NCBI GenBank assembly: GCA_023423695.1
Contig: JAFAFA010000120.1
Coordinates: forward strand, 1-64,000
Length of the DNA stretch: 64,000 nt
Reading direction: 5' to 3'
From: Pseudomonadota bacterium
Lineage (GTDB): Bacteria; Pseudomonadota; Alphaproteobacteria; Azospirillales; Azospirillaceae
Shown here: piece by piece, positions 8,148 through 15,764 of the stretch
Position numbering within the stretch: position 1 is the stretch's first letter
Layout: every line of letters starts with the position of its first letter
Translations under genes and position numbers: made by a program
The notes under the pieces: model-generated
Databases searched by the model: none
What the model was told of the DNA's origin: nothing
The model's input: only the letters and a program-made list of their open reading frames with translations

Positions 8148-9194
8148 TCATCCGGCGGTGGGAACTGTGCGCCGCTCCTTCAGGGGCGGCAGGAAGGAGC
8201 GGTCGAAGACTTGGCCGGGCGCCGGACGGCCGGGCAGCTTGTAGGCCTCGGCCATCGCTTGGATGGAGCGTGCCAGCCGATCGTCCGACAGGTCGCCCAG
8301 CCCGATCTCGCGCGTTTCCGGGGTGATCATCATGGCGTCGAAGGCAAACTGCAAGCGGCGCTGCTCGCTCTTGGCGTCGACCAGCGGTTCGACCTTGACC
8401 AGCGTCTTCACGGCGGCAGCCGGATCGGCCATCACGTCCAGCACGGCGCGGTTGATGGCGCGCACCAGGCCTTTCACCGCCTCCGGCTTCTCGCGCGCCA
8501 GCGTCTGCGACACCATCACGCCGTTGGAGTAGAGGTCCAGCCCGTGGTCGGCGTAGCTGATCCAGCGGAATCCGGTGTCGGGATTCTGCCCCTGCTGGAC
8601 CAGGTTGACGTAGCTGGTGACGTTGAAGACCAGCGAGGCGGCGACCTCGCCCCGGATCAGCATCTGTTCCTGCAGGTTGGGCTGCATGTTGAGCACCTCC
8701 ACGCCGGACGGGTCCAGGCCGTTGCGCTCCAGCAGGGCGGGGAACAGGCGGGTGGCGGCGCTGCCGGCCGGGCCGCCGACCTTCTTGCCGACGAGATCCT
8801 TCAACCCGGTGATGCCGCTGTCCGCCTTGGTCAGCACCGCGAAGGGCGGCTTGTTGTAGATGTGGTAGACCATCACCGGCGCCTCGGCCGGCTTCTGCGC
8901 CGCCTGCTGGATGACGGCGTTGATGTCGCCGAACCCGGCATCGTAGGCGCCCGACATGATGCGGGTGACGGTGGCGGAGGAGCCCTCACCCTGGTCGATG
9001 GTGACGTCCAGGCCCTCCTCGCGGAAATACCCCTTCTCCTGGGCGACGAAGTACCAGGCGTGGATGCCCTGATACTTCCAGTCCAGCGTGAAGCGGATCG
9101 GCGTGCGGTCCTGGGCGGCGGCCGGGGAGAAGGGAGCGACGAGGGCAAGGCCGAGACCGGCCAGAAGGGCCGCCCGGCGGGTGATGGTGTGCAT
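8148..9194 (-). CDS. ABC transporter substrate-binding protein, NMT1/THI5-like (second of two)
   Basis: 348-residue periplasmic binding protein with a cleavable, RR-containing leader (TRRAALLAGLGLALV...AAAQ). The mature part has IRFTLDWKYQGIHAWYFVA, GYFREEGLDVTID, GFGDIN and DLYSNGVMVS, typical of the NMT1/SsuA group, whose members bind pyrimidine precursors, sulfonates or aromatic acids. The start is MHTITRR, with GGAG 7 bp upstream. It lies between the permease gene and the deaminase-like gene. A second binding protein of the same type opens the operon and shares the WKYQG, GYF-EEGL-VTIDQGEGS and DLYSN segments, so the two probably arose by duplication and feed the same permease. Confidence 0.9.
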   Translation of the reverse strand: MHTITRRAALLAGLGLALVAPFSPAAAQDRTPIRFTLDWKYQGIHAWYFVAQEKGYFREEGLDVTIDQGEGSSATVTRIMSGAYDAGFGDINAVIQQAAQKPAEAPVMVYHIYNKPPFAVLTKADSGITGLKDLVGKKVGGPAGSAATRLFPALLERNGLDPSGVEVLNMQPNLQEQMLIRGEVAASLVFNVTSYVNLVQQGQNPDTGFRWISYADHGLDLYSNGVMVSQTLAREKPEAVKGLVRAINRAVLDVMADPAAAVKTLVKVEPLVDAKSEQRRLQFAFDAMMITPETREIGLGDLSDDRLARSIQAMAEAYKLPGRPAPGQVFDRSFLPPLKERRTVPTAG

Positions 9195-9260
9195 GCCGAT
9201 ACTCCATGCCATGAGGTGGGGCGCCGATGGGGCGATGGGAGAGGGGAGGGCGGGGAATCG

Positions 9261-10034
9261 TCACCCCGTCGCGAACTCGGTCTTGCGGCTGGCCCAGCCG
9301 GTGACGCGGCGCTCGATCAGCGAGAAGACCACGTAGAGCGCGATGCCCAGACCGGCCAGGATGAACAGCCCGGCGAAGACCAGGGGGACGTTGAAGTTGG
9401 AGGAGGCGAGCAGCATCATGTTGCCGACGCCGCGGTTGGAGGCCACCGTCTCCGAGATCACCGTCCCGACGAAGGACAGGGTGACGGCCACCTTCAGCGA
9501 CGCGAAGAAATAGGGCATCGCACGCGGCAGCCCGACATTCAGCAGGATGTCGCGCTTCGACGCCTTCAAGGTGCGCAGCACGTCCTCAAGCTCCGGCTCG
9601 GTCGTGGCGAGGCCGGTCGCCATGTTCACCACCACCGGGAAGATCGAGATGACCATGGAGGTCAGCACCGCCGGCATCGTGCCGGACCCGAACCACAGGA
9701 CGAAGATCGGCACCACCGCCACCTTGGGGATGGAGGAGAAGCCGACCAGCAGCGGGAAGGCGACGTTGTAGGCCAGACGGGAGGAGCCGATCAGCAGCCC
9801 GATCACCACCCCGGTCCCGACGCCCAGCGCGAAGCCCACCAGCGTGGTGTAGAGCGTCTGCACCGCGTGCGGCATCAGGGCCGGCCAGCGGTCGACCAGC
9901 GTGACGACGATCTGGCTCGGCCGCGGCAGGATGATCTCGCGGATGCCGAAGACGAGGCAGGAAACCTCCCAGAGGATGAAGACGCCGGCGATGAGGAAGA
10001 CGGAGGCCAGCTTCTCACGGTTCACGGCGGTCAT
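9261..10034 (-). CDS. ABC transporter permease (SsuC/TauC type)
   Basis: 257-residue inner-membrane subunit with about six hydrophobic helices, starting VFLIAGVFILWEVSCLVFG. The cytoplasmic coupling loop DVLRTLKASKRDILLNVGLPRAMPYFFAS contains the EAA-type sequence that contacts the ATPase. Helices such as VGFALGVGTGVVIGLLIG and VTLSFVGTVISETV match the SsuC/TauC/ThiX family. The ATG is overlapped by the TGA of the preceding ATPase gene (ATGA), indicating coupled translation. With the ATPase and the two NMT1-like proteins it forms the uptake system of the operon. Confidence 0.92.
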   Translation of the reverse strand: MTAVNREKLASVFLIAGVFILWEVSCLVFGIREIILPRPSQIVVTLVDRWPALMPHAVQTLYTTLVGFALGVGTGVVIGLLIGSSRLAYNVAFPLLVGFSSIPKVAVVPIFVLWFGSGTMPAVLTSMVISIFPVVVNMATGLATTEPELEDVLRTLKASKRDILLNVGLPRAMPYFFASLKVAVTLSFVGTVISETVASNRGVGNMMLLASSNFNVPLVFAGLFILAGLGIALYVVFSLIERRVTGWASRKTEFATG

Positions 10035-10912
10035 GGCTGTCCTCCCCCGCCGCTGCGCGCGGCGACGATGAGCCCGCGCAATGCATGCGTCAGGGTGGTG
10101 AAATCCGGCTGGATGGTGGTGTCCAGCGTGCGCGGGCGCGGGAAGTCGACGCGCTCGTCGGCCAGGATGCGGCCGGGACGCGCGCTCATCACCATGATGC
10201 GGTTGGCGAGGAAGGCGCTTTCGCGCAGGTCGTGGGTGACCAGCAGCACGGTCGGCCGACGCTCCATCCACAGGGTCTGCAGGGTGGCCCACAGTTCCTC
10301 GCGCGTGAACTGGTCCAGCGCGCCGAAGGGCTCGTCGAGCAGCAGCAGGGTGGGGTCATGGATCAGGGCGCGGCACAGCGAGGCGCGCTGCTGCATCCCG
10401 CCGGACAGCTGCCAGGGGAACTTGTCCGCGAAGTCCAGCAGCCCGACCTTGGCGAGCAGGGCGTCGGCGCGGTCGCGGTACTCGCCCTTGCGCTTGTGCC
10501 GCCAGTCCTTGCGGAAGGGATGGGCGATCTTCAGCGGCAGCATCACGTTCTTGCGGATGCTGAGCCAGGGCAGCAGCGTCGGATTCTGAAAGGCCATGCC
10601 GATGCGCACGTCCTCCGCCCCGACCTCGCGCCGGGCGACGAAGACATGGCCGCTGGACGCCTTCAGCAGACCGGCCACCAGCTTGAGGATCGTGGACTTG
10701 CCGCAGCCGGAGGGTCCGACCAGCGCGATGAAGTCGCCCACGTCGATGCGGAAGCTGCTTTCGGCGAGCGCCTGGGTCGCCGCCGCATCCCGCCCGTAGG
10801 AGACGGCGACGCGCTCGAATTCGATGATGGGCCATGCCGCGCCGGGGCGCTGGAGGCCAGCCGCCGTGGTCAGTTCGGCCGTCTCGGCCGGTATGGCGTT
10901 CTGCAGGAACAT
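10031..10912 (-). CDS. ABC transporter ATP-binding protein (SsuB/TauB type)
   Basis: 293-residue nucleotide-binding subunit: Walker A GPSGCGKST, Q-loop GMAFQNPTLLPW, signature LSGGMQQRAS, Walker B LLLLDEPFGALD and the switch histidine in VLLVTHDLRES. The 'MAFQ-P-LLPW' Q-loop and 'HDLRE' ending are standard for nitrate/sulfonate/taurine-type importers. The start is MFLQNAIPAE with AGGA about 8 bp before it; the longer in-frame extension is Arg/Gly-rich and non-coding in character. The stop overlaps the permease start. Energises import by the linked permease. Confidence 0.93.
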   Translation of the reverse strand: MFLQNAIPAETAELTTAAGLQRPGAAWPIIEFERVAVSYGRDAAATQALAESSFRIDVGDFIALVGPSGCGKSTILKLVAGLLKASSGHVFVARREVGAEDVRIGMAFQNPTLLPWLSIRKNVMLPLKIAHPFRKDWRHKRKGEYRDRADALLAKVGLLDFADKFPWQLSGGMQQRASLCRALIHDPTLLLLDEPFGALDQFTREELWATLQTLWMERRPTVLLVTHDLRESAFLANRIMVMSARPGRILADERVDFPRPRTLDTTIQPDFTTLTHALRGLIVAARSGGGGQP

Positions 10913-10965
10913 GGTCGGTCCTTCCGTCTTCTGGCCCGCCGGGTTCCGATCCGCCGGGCGCGCGG

Positions 10966-11757
10966 TCACAGCGCCGCCCAGCCGCCGTCCACCGGCAGAT
11001 CCACGCCGGTGATCTGGCGCGACACGTCGCTCGCCAGGAACAGGCAGGCGTTGGCCACGTCCTCGCCGGTGGAAACCCGGCGCAGGGCGTAGTCTTCGGC
11101 GTGGCGCTCGACCGCCTCCTCCTCGCTGATGCCAAGGCGGCGGGCCATCTCGGGGACGACCTTGCCGCGGAAGCGCGGTCCTTCGACCATGCCGGGGGCG
11201 ACGCAGTTGACGTTCACGTTGAAGGGGCCGGCCTCCAGCGCGAAGGATTTGGTGATGCCGCGCAGGCCCCATTTGGACGCCGAATAGGCCATCCGGCCCG
11301 CCCGCCCGCGCATCCCGAAGGTACCGCCGACATTGACGATCTTGCCGTAACGCTGGGCGGCGAAAGTGGGCATGACGGCGCGCATGGTGTTGAAGCAGCC
11401 GGTCATGTTGAGCCTGACGATCTCGTCGAACTCAGCCTGGCTGGTTTCCCACCCGGTCTTGCCGATGGGGCCGGAGCCGCCGGCGACGTTGACGAGCACG
11501 TCGATCCGGCCATAGGCGGTGAGCGCGCGCTCCGCCGCGCCCTGGCACTGCCCCTCGTCGGTGATATCGCAGGGGAGGACGATGGCTTCCCCGCCGCCGG
11601 CGCGGATCCGGGTCGCGACCGGTTCGATGGCGGCGGTGTCGCGCCCGATCAGGACCAGACGGCAGCCCTCGCCGGCGAAGGCCATCGTCACCGCCTCGCC
11701 CATGCCCTTGGCCGGGCCGGTGATGAGCACGACCCGCCCTTTCAGATCCAGATTCAT
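10966..11757 (-). CDS. SDR-family oxidoreductase with altered catalytic serine
   Basis: 263 residues with the short-chain dehydrogenase fold: cofactor loop TGPAKGMG at 13-20, CD in LPCDITD, NVAGG in place of NNAG, and active-site Y158-x3-K162 (AYSASKWG). The catalytic Ser, expected 13 residues before Tyr, is Gly145 with Thr146 beside it (VNVGGTFG), so the usual Ser-Tyr-Lys triad is incomplete unless Thr substitutes. Arg40 after strand 2 (IGRD) suggests NADP preference. The gene lies between the first binding protein and the ATPase in the operon, implying oxidation or reduction of a carbonyl or alcohol on the imported compound. Confidence 0.88.
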   Translation of the reverse strand: MNLDLKGRVVLITGPAKGMGEAVTMAFAGEGCRLVLIGRDTAAIEPVATRIRAGGGEAIVLPCDITDEGQCQGAAERALTAYGRIDVLVNVAGGSGPIGKTGWETSQAEFDEIVRLNMTGCFNTMRAVMPTFAAQRYGKIVNVGGTFGMRGRAGRMAYSASKWGLRGITKSFALEAGPFNVNVNCVAPGMVEGPRFRGKVVPEMARRLGISEEEAVERHAEDYALRRVSTGEDVANACLFLASDVSRQITGVDLPVDGGWAAL

Positions 11758-11791
11758 CCTCTTAGCCCTTCATTCTTTCTGTGGAGGCGCG

Positions 11792-12844
11792 TCACTGGAC
11801 GACGCGGCTGGGGCGGTCGGCGCGGGGCGGCAGGTAGGCGCCGGTGAAGACGTCCGACGCCTTCGGCGTCCGCTCCAGCCCGTTCGCCTTGACCACGATG
11901 TCGATGGAGCGCTGGAACCGCTCCGGATCCACGTCGCCCAGCCCGATCCGCGCGATCTCCGGATGGTTCATTTCCTGCTGAATGGTGGCGACGGTGCGTT
12001 CGACCTCGACCTTCTCGTTCAGCAGGGGTTCGCGCTTCATCACCGCCTTGGTGGACGCCGTCGGATCGGCGATCATGTCCTTGGTGGCGCGGTTGATGGC
12101 GCGCAGGAGGCCTTTCACCGCCTCGCCGTTCTCCGTGGCGAAGGCGCGCGAAACCACGATGGCGTTCGAATAGAGATCCATGCCGTAGTCGCCGTACTTG
12201 ATGAACCGGAAGTCCTTTTCAGGATTCATGCCGGCCGCCTTGGCGCCGAAGGTGATGGTGTTGACATAGCCGAGTACGCCGTCCACCTGTCCGCGCATCA
12301 GCATCTGCTCGCGCAGGTTCGCCTGCATATTGGTCAGCGTGACCGTTTTGGCGTCGATTCCGGCCATGGTGGCGAAGGCGGGAAACAGCTTCAGGGCGCC
12401 GTCGTTGGCCGGGCTGCCGATGGTCTTGCCTTCGAGATCCTTCGGCGTGCGGATCGGCCCATCCGCCTTCACGGCGACGGTGAAGGGCGGGGTGTTGTAC
12501 ATCATGTAGACGCCGATGGGCGCCTCGTCCGGCGACTTGGCAGCGAGCGTGATGAGGGAGTTGATGTCGCCGAACCCGACGTCGTAGGAGCCGGTCGCCA
12601 CCTTCGTGATAGATGCGCCGGATCCTTCGCCCTGGTCGATGGTGACCTTCAGCCCCTCTTCCTTGAAATAGCCGTTGTCCTCGGCCAGCAGGATCAACGC
12701 CTGGGGCCCCTGGTATTTCCAATTGAGGACCAACTTGACGGGGGTCTCCGCCATCGCGGCGCCGGCGCCGCCAAGGGAGCCGCCGATCACGCCGAACAGA
12801 ACGCCCGCCAAGGCCGCGGAGCAGGTGTGCAACAGCTTTCCCAT
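11792..12844 (-). CDS. ABC transporter substrate-binding protein, NMT1/THI5-like (first of two)
   Basis: First gene of the seven-gene operon. About 350 residues: leader MGKLLHTCSAALAGVLFGVI ending in GAAMA before ETPVKLVLNWKYQG. Further NMT1-type signatures are GYFKEEGLKVTIDQGEGSG, VGFGDINSLI and MDLYSNAIVVS. The chosen ATG has GGGAGA 10 bp upstream; an in-frame start 22 codons earlier would push the leader inward and is less likely. Product is periplasmic. The leader region up to the divergent LysR gene contains operator site B. The same kind of protein is encoded again five genes downstream. Confidence 0.9.
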   Translation of the reverse strand: MGKLLHTCSAALAGVLFGVIGGSLGGAGAAMAETPVKLVLNWKYQGPQALILLAEDNGYFKEEGLKVTIDQGEGSGASITKVATGSYDVGFGDINSLITLAAKSPDEAPIGVYMMYNTPPFTVAVKADGPIRTPKDLEGKTIGSPANDGALKLFPAFATMAGIDAKTVTLTNMQANLREQMLMRGQVDGVLGYVNTITFGAKAAGMNPEKDFRFIKYGDYGMDLYSNAIVVSRAFATENGEAVKGLLRAINRATKDMIADPTASTKAVMKREPLLNEKVEVERTVATIQQEMNHPEIARIGLGDVDPERFQRSIDIVVKANGLERTPKASDVFTGAYLPPRADRPSRVVQ

Positions 12845-12945
12845 GAGGCCGCCATCTCCCGTGAAGTGTGGCAGGACGCCCACCGGCCGGCTTCGTCCGG
12901 CTTGGCGCATCCTGGGGACGGGGGAAGGCTATGCGTGCGCGAACA

Positions 12946-12995
12946 TCACCTCAAACGCCGATTTTCTGCTAAGGTGGTGCCGAAAAGTATACACC
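12946..12995. promoter_or_regulatory. Putative LysR-type operator/promoter, site B
   Basis: Lies between the divergent LysR gene and the binding-protein operon, ending 16 bp before the LysR ATG. Contains TCACCTCAAACGCC, AATTT-like and AAAAGTATACACC blocks shared with site A at 4245-4294 (36/50 identities). The position between a LysR gene and its divergent target is the classic arrangement for autorepression and activation by this family. Confidence 0.65.
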
Positions 12996-13011
12996 CGGAG
13001 AGTTGAGCGGC

Positions 13012-13929
13012 ATGAGGCACCTGCGTATCTGGCGCTACGTGGACGAGGCGGCGCGGTTCGGTTCCCTGCGCAAGGCGGCGGAGCATCTGAACATCACCCC
13101 CTCCGCGCTGCAGCGGCGCATCCAGGATGTGGAGGAAGACCTGGGGGCGGAGATCTTCGAACGCTCGGCCCAGGGCATCCGCCTGACCGCGGCGGGGGAG
13201 AGCTTCATCCGCTGGGTGCGCGCCCAGGCCGCGGATTTGGAGCGCGTGCGGTCGCAGATCGAGGACCTGTCGGGAATGAGGCGCGGCCATGTGCGGATCG
13301 CCTGCAGCCAGGCGCTGGTCAGCTCCTTCCTCGCCGAGGAGATATCGGCCTTCCGCGAGCAGTTTCCGCTGGTCAGCTTCGAGATCCTGGTGGTTTCCCA
13401 GGGCACGGCGCTGAAGATGCTCGGCGATTTCGAGGCCGACATCGCCATCATCTTCAGCCCGCGCCGGACGGCGGAATTCCAACCGCTGATGACGCTCGGC
13501 CAGCGGGTCGTCGCGATCATGGCCGCCGACCACCCCCTGGCGGGCCGGCCGAGCCTGCGTCTGCGCGATTGCGCCCCCTATCCCATCGCCTTGCCGGACG
13601 CCAGCTTCGGGACGCGCACCATCCTGGACGAGATGCTGGCGGTCAGCTCCACCAAGCTGTCGGTGGAGCTGGAATCCAATTCCTTCGAGATGCTGCGCAA
13701 CCTTGCCCGCACCGGAAAGGTCATAACCTTCCAGATCGAGATCGGAGCCCCCTCTCCGGCCCTTGAACCGGGCCTGACGGTGATCCCGTTGAGCGACATC
13801 GATTTGGCTCACGGCCCGCTGGTGCTGGGGCAGCAGAAGGGGCGCACCCTGCCGGTCGCCTCCGCCAAGTTCGCCGAGCAGCTCTCCCGCCGTCTCGATG
13901 AAATGCGCCGGACGCCGCAGCCGGCCTGA
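13012..13929 (+). CDS. LysR-family transcriptional regulator
   Basis: 305 residues: N-terminal winged helix-turn-helix (LRIWRYVDEAARFGSLRKAAEHLNITPSALQRRIQ is the HTH region, followed by LGAEIFERSAQGIRLTAAGE) and a periplasmic-binding-fold effector domain from ~90 (HVRIACSQALVSSFL, EADIAIIFSP, RVVAIMAADHPLAG). The start is the ATG with GGAG 11 bp upstream; a TTG three codons earlier is too near that ribosome-binding site. Transcribed away from the ABC/amidohydrolase operon, with site B between them, so it is the likely regulator of that operon and of the 2.3-4.2 kb unit. The effector is presumably the pathway substrate or an intermediate. Confidence 0.93.
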   Translation: MRHLRIWRYVDEAARFGSLRKAAEHLNITPSALQRRIQDVEEDLGAEIFERSAQGIRLTAAGESFIRWVRAQAADLERVRSQIEDLSGMRRGHVRIACSQALVSSFLAEEISAFREQFPLVSFEILVVSQGTALKMLGDFEADIAIIFSPRRTAEFQPLMTLGQRVVAIMAADHPLAGRPSLRLRDCAPYPIALPDASFGTRTILDEMLAVSSTKLSVELESNSFEMLRNLARTGKVITFQIEIGAPSPALEPGLTVIPLSDIDLAHGPLVLGQQKGRTLPVASAKFAEQLSRRLDEMRRTPQPA

Positions 13930-14025
13930 CGGCTTCCCGCCGAACGGGGTTGGCCTCGCTGTTGTCTTCCGTCGGCGGCTCGGTCAATGTTTGCGTCCGA
14001 CACAACAATCCAGGAAATCCTGTCG

Positions 14026-14970
14026 ATGCCGTCACCCCTGCAATCGACCACGTCCGTTGCGGTGCTTGGCTGCGGCCTGATCGGCGAGAGCTGGTCGGCC
14101 CTGTTCCTTGCCCATGGGCTGGACGTGGTGGCCTGGGATCCCGACGACGGCGTGCTGTCCGCCCTGCCGGAGCGCGTGGAGCCGCTGCTCGCGCAGTTGC
14201 GGGCGCTCGGCCCCGTGGCCGACCGGCCCGGCCGCCTGTCCGTCGCTCCATCGGTCGCCGCCGCCGTCGGCACTGCCGGGTGGATCCAGGAGAACGCGCC
14301 CGAGAAGACCGCCATCAAGCACGCCCTCTATGCCGAGGTGGAGGCCGCGGCGCCGCCGGACGCGGTGATCGCCAGCAGCACCTCCTCGCTGACCTGGACC
14401 GATCTGGCGGCTGGCGTGACGCGGCGTGACCGGTTCATCACCGCGCACCCCTTCAATCCGCCGCATCTGATGCCGCTGGTCGAGCTGTTCGCCGCCGATG
14501 AGTGGACGCTGGGCCGCGCCGAGACCTTCTATCGAAGCCTCGGGCGCGTGACGGTGGCGCTGAAGAAGGATGCGGTCGGCCACATCGCCAACCGCCTCGC
14601 CTCCGCCCTGTGGCGCGAGGCGGTGAACATCGTCGCGGAGGGCATCGCCGATGTCGGCGACGTCGATGCGGCGCTGGTCCACGGTCCTGGCCTGCGCTGG
14701 TCGGTGATCGGCGCCCATATGGCCTATCATCTGGGCGGCGGTCCCGGCGGCATCGCCCATTACCTCGACCATCTCGGGCCGAGCCAGGAGCGGCGCTGGG
14801 CGACGCTCGGCACCCCGAGTTTGACCCCCGAAGTTCGCCGGCTGCTGATCGAGGGAATTGCACAGGAGGCCGCCGGGCGCTCCGTCGCCATGCTGGAGGC
14901 CGAACGCGACCGCGGGCTGATGCTGGCGCTGGCCGCCCGGCGGAAAGCCGAGGAAGGAGAAAACACGTGA
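14026..14970 (+). CDS. 3-hydroxyacyl-CoA dehydrogenase family (carnitine/L-gulonate dehydrogenase-like)
   Basis: 314 residues with an N-terminal Rossmann fold (VAVLGCGLIGESWSALF, GxGxxG at 15-20), the SSTSSL motif, catalytic-histidine region FITAHPFNPPHLMPLVE, and a C-terminal helical domain (HIANRLASALWREAVNIVAEGIADVGDVD, GPGLRW). The short two-domain form and HPFNPP motif resemble L-carnitine dehydrogenase and lambda-crystallin/L-gulonate 3-dehydrogenase rather than fatty-acid FadB. The start MPSPLQ has AGGA ~10 bp upstream; an ATG 13 codons earlier is possible. It follows the LysR gene and overlaps the next gene by GTGA. Probably oxidises a secondary hydroxyl on a small acid in the same pathway. 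Confidence 0.85.
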   Translation: MPSPLQSTTSVAVLGCGLIGESWSALFLAHGLDVVAWDPDDGVLSALPERVEPLLAQLRALGPVADRPGRLSVAPSVAAAVGTAGWIQENAPEKTAIKHALYAEVEAAAPPDAVIASSTSSLTWTDLAAGVTRRDRFITAHPFNPPHLMPLVELFAADEWTLGRAETFYRSLGRVTVALKKDAVGHIANRLASALWREAVNIVAEGIADVGDVDAALVHGPGLRWSVIGAHMAYHLGGGPGGIAHYLDHLGPSQERRWATLGTPSLTPEVRRLLIEGIAQEAAGRSVAMLEAERDRGLMLALAARRKAEEGENT

Positions 14971-15704
14971 CCCATGATACGGCTGCCGGCAGCAGCGCGC
15001 CTGTGCAGGGACCGCGCATCGCCCTGATCCATGCGCTGGAGGAGTCGGTCGTCCCGGCGCGGACCGCCTTCCGGGCGCATTGGCCGGCGGCGCGGATTTT
15101 CGACCTTCTCGACACCTCGCTGGCCGTCGATCTGGCCGAGGCGGGCCGGCTCAACGAGGCGATGATGGGGCGTTTCCGCACGCTGGCCGATTATGCCGCC
15201 GGCACGGCGGGAGCGGGCGGGCGGACGGCGGGCATCCTGTTCACCTGCTCCGCCTTCGCCCCGGCCATCGACGCGGTCAAGCCGCATCTGCCGATTCCGG
15301 TGTTCCGCCCGAACGAGGCGGCATTCGAGGCGGCCATGGCGATCGGCAACCGGATCGGAATCGTCGTCAGCTTCGGCCCCTCCGCCGACTCGCTGCGCTC
15401 CGAGCTACTGGCGATGGCCGCCGCCGCCGGCCGCCGGATCGAGGCCGTAGTCGCCGTCGCCGACGGTGCGTTGGCCGCGCTCAAGTGCGGCGACGGCGAT
15501 GGCCACGACGACCGCGTGGTGCAGGCCGCGGGCCGGTTGCGGGACTGCGACGTCGTCGTTCTCGGCCAATTCTCGATGGCGCGGGCGCAGGCGAGGGTGC
15601 AGCCGCTTTTGACCGTTCCGGTGCTCACCACGCCCGGAGCGGCGGTGGAGGCGCTGCGCCGGCTGACCGAGCCGGCATCGCCCCCTGCATCGCCTGCGTC
15701 ATAG
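14967..15704 (+). CDS. Aspartate/glutamate/hydantoin racemase-family protein
   Basis: 245 residues, GTG start overlapping the upstream TGA, with AAGGAG 7 bp before it. Fold signatures of the Asp/Glu/hydantoin racemase superfamily: IALIHALEESVVP, GILFTCSAFAPAID (C94 as the first catalytic-type cysteine), IPVFRPNEAAFEAAM, RIGIVVSF and CDVVVLGQFSMARAQ. The second catalytic cysteine expected near the last motif is replaced by Gln/Phe-Ser, so a simple two-base racemase mechanism is doubtful; a decarboxylase, isomerase or C-C lyase role is possible. Linked to the hydrolase regulon, where hydantoin-type racemases often occur. Confidence 0.82.
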   Translation: MTHDTAAGSSAPVQGPRIALIHALEESVVPARTAFRAHWPAARIFDLLDTSLAVDLAEAGRLNEAMMGRFRTLADYAAGTAGAGGRTAGILFTCSAFAPAIDAVKPHLPIPVFRPNEAAFEAAMAIGNRIGIVVSFGPSADSLRSELLAMAAAAGRRIEAVVAVADGALAALKCGDGDGHDDRVVQAAGRLRDCDVVVLGQFSMARAQARVQPLLTVPVLTTPGAAVEALRRLTEPASPPASPAS

Positions 15705-15721
15705 CCAACCGGCGCACCGAC

Positions 15722-15746
15722 GTCCCCGGCGCATCCGGCCGGGGAC
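15722..15746. terminator. Hairpin between convergent genes
   Basis: GTCCCCGGC and GCCGGGGAC form a 9-bp stem with a 7-nt loop in the 60-bp gap between the racemase-like gene and the converging ttrA end. No clear T-tract on either side, so factor-independent termination is only suggested. Confidence 0.4.
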
Positions 15747-15764
15747 GGGGTGACGGCGCGGGGT

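Noticed and set aside
8085..10589. 834-codon open frame opposite the binding protein, permease and ATPase genes
   Set aside because: Low-complexity Asp/His/Arg-rich translation and full overlap with three clear ABC transporter genes.
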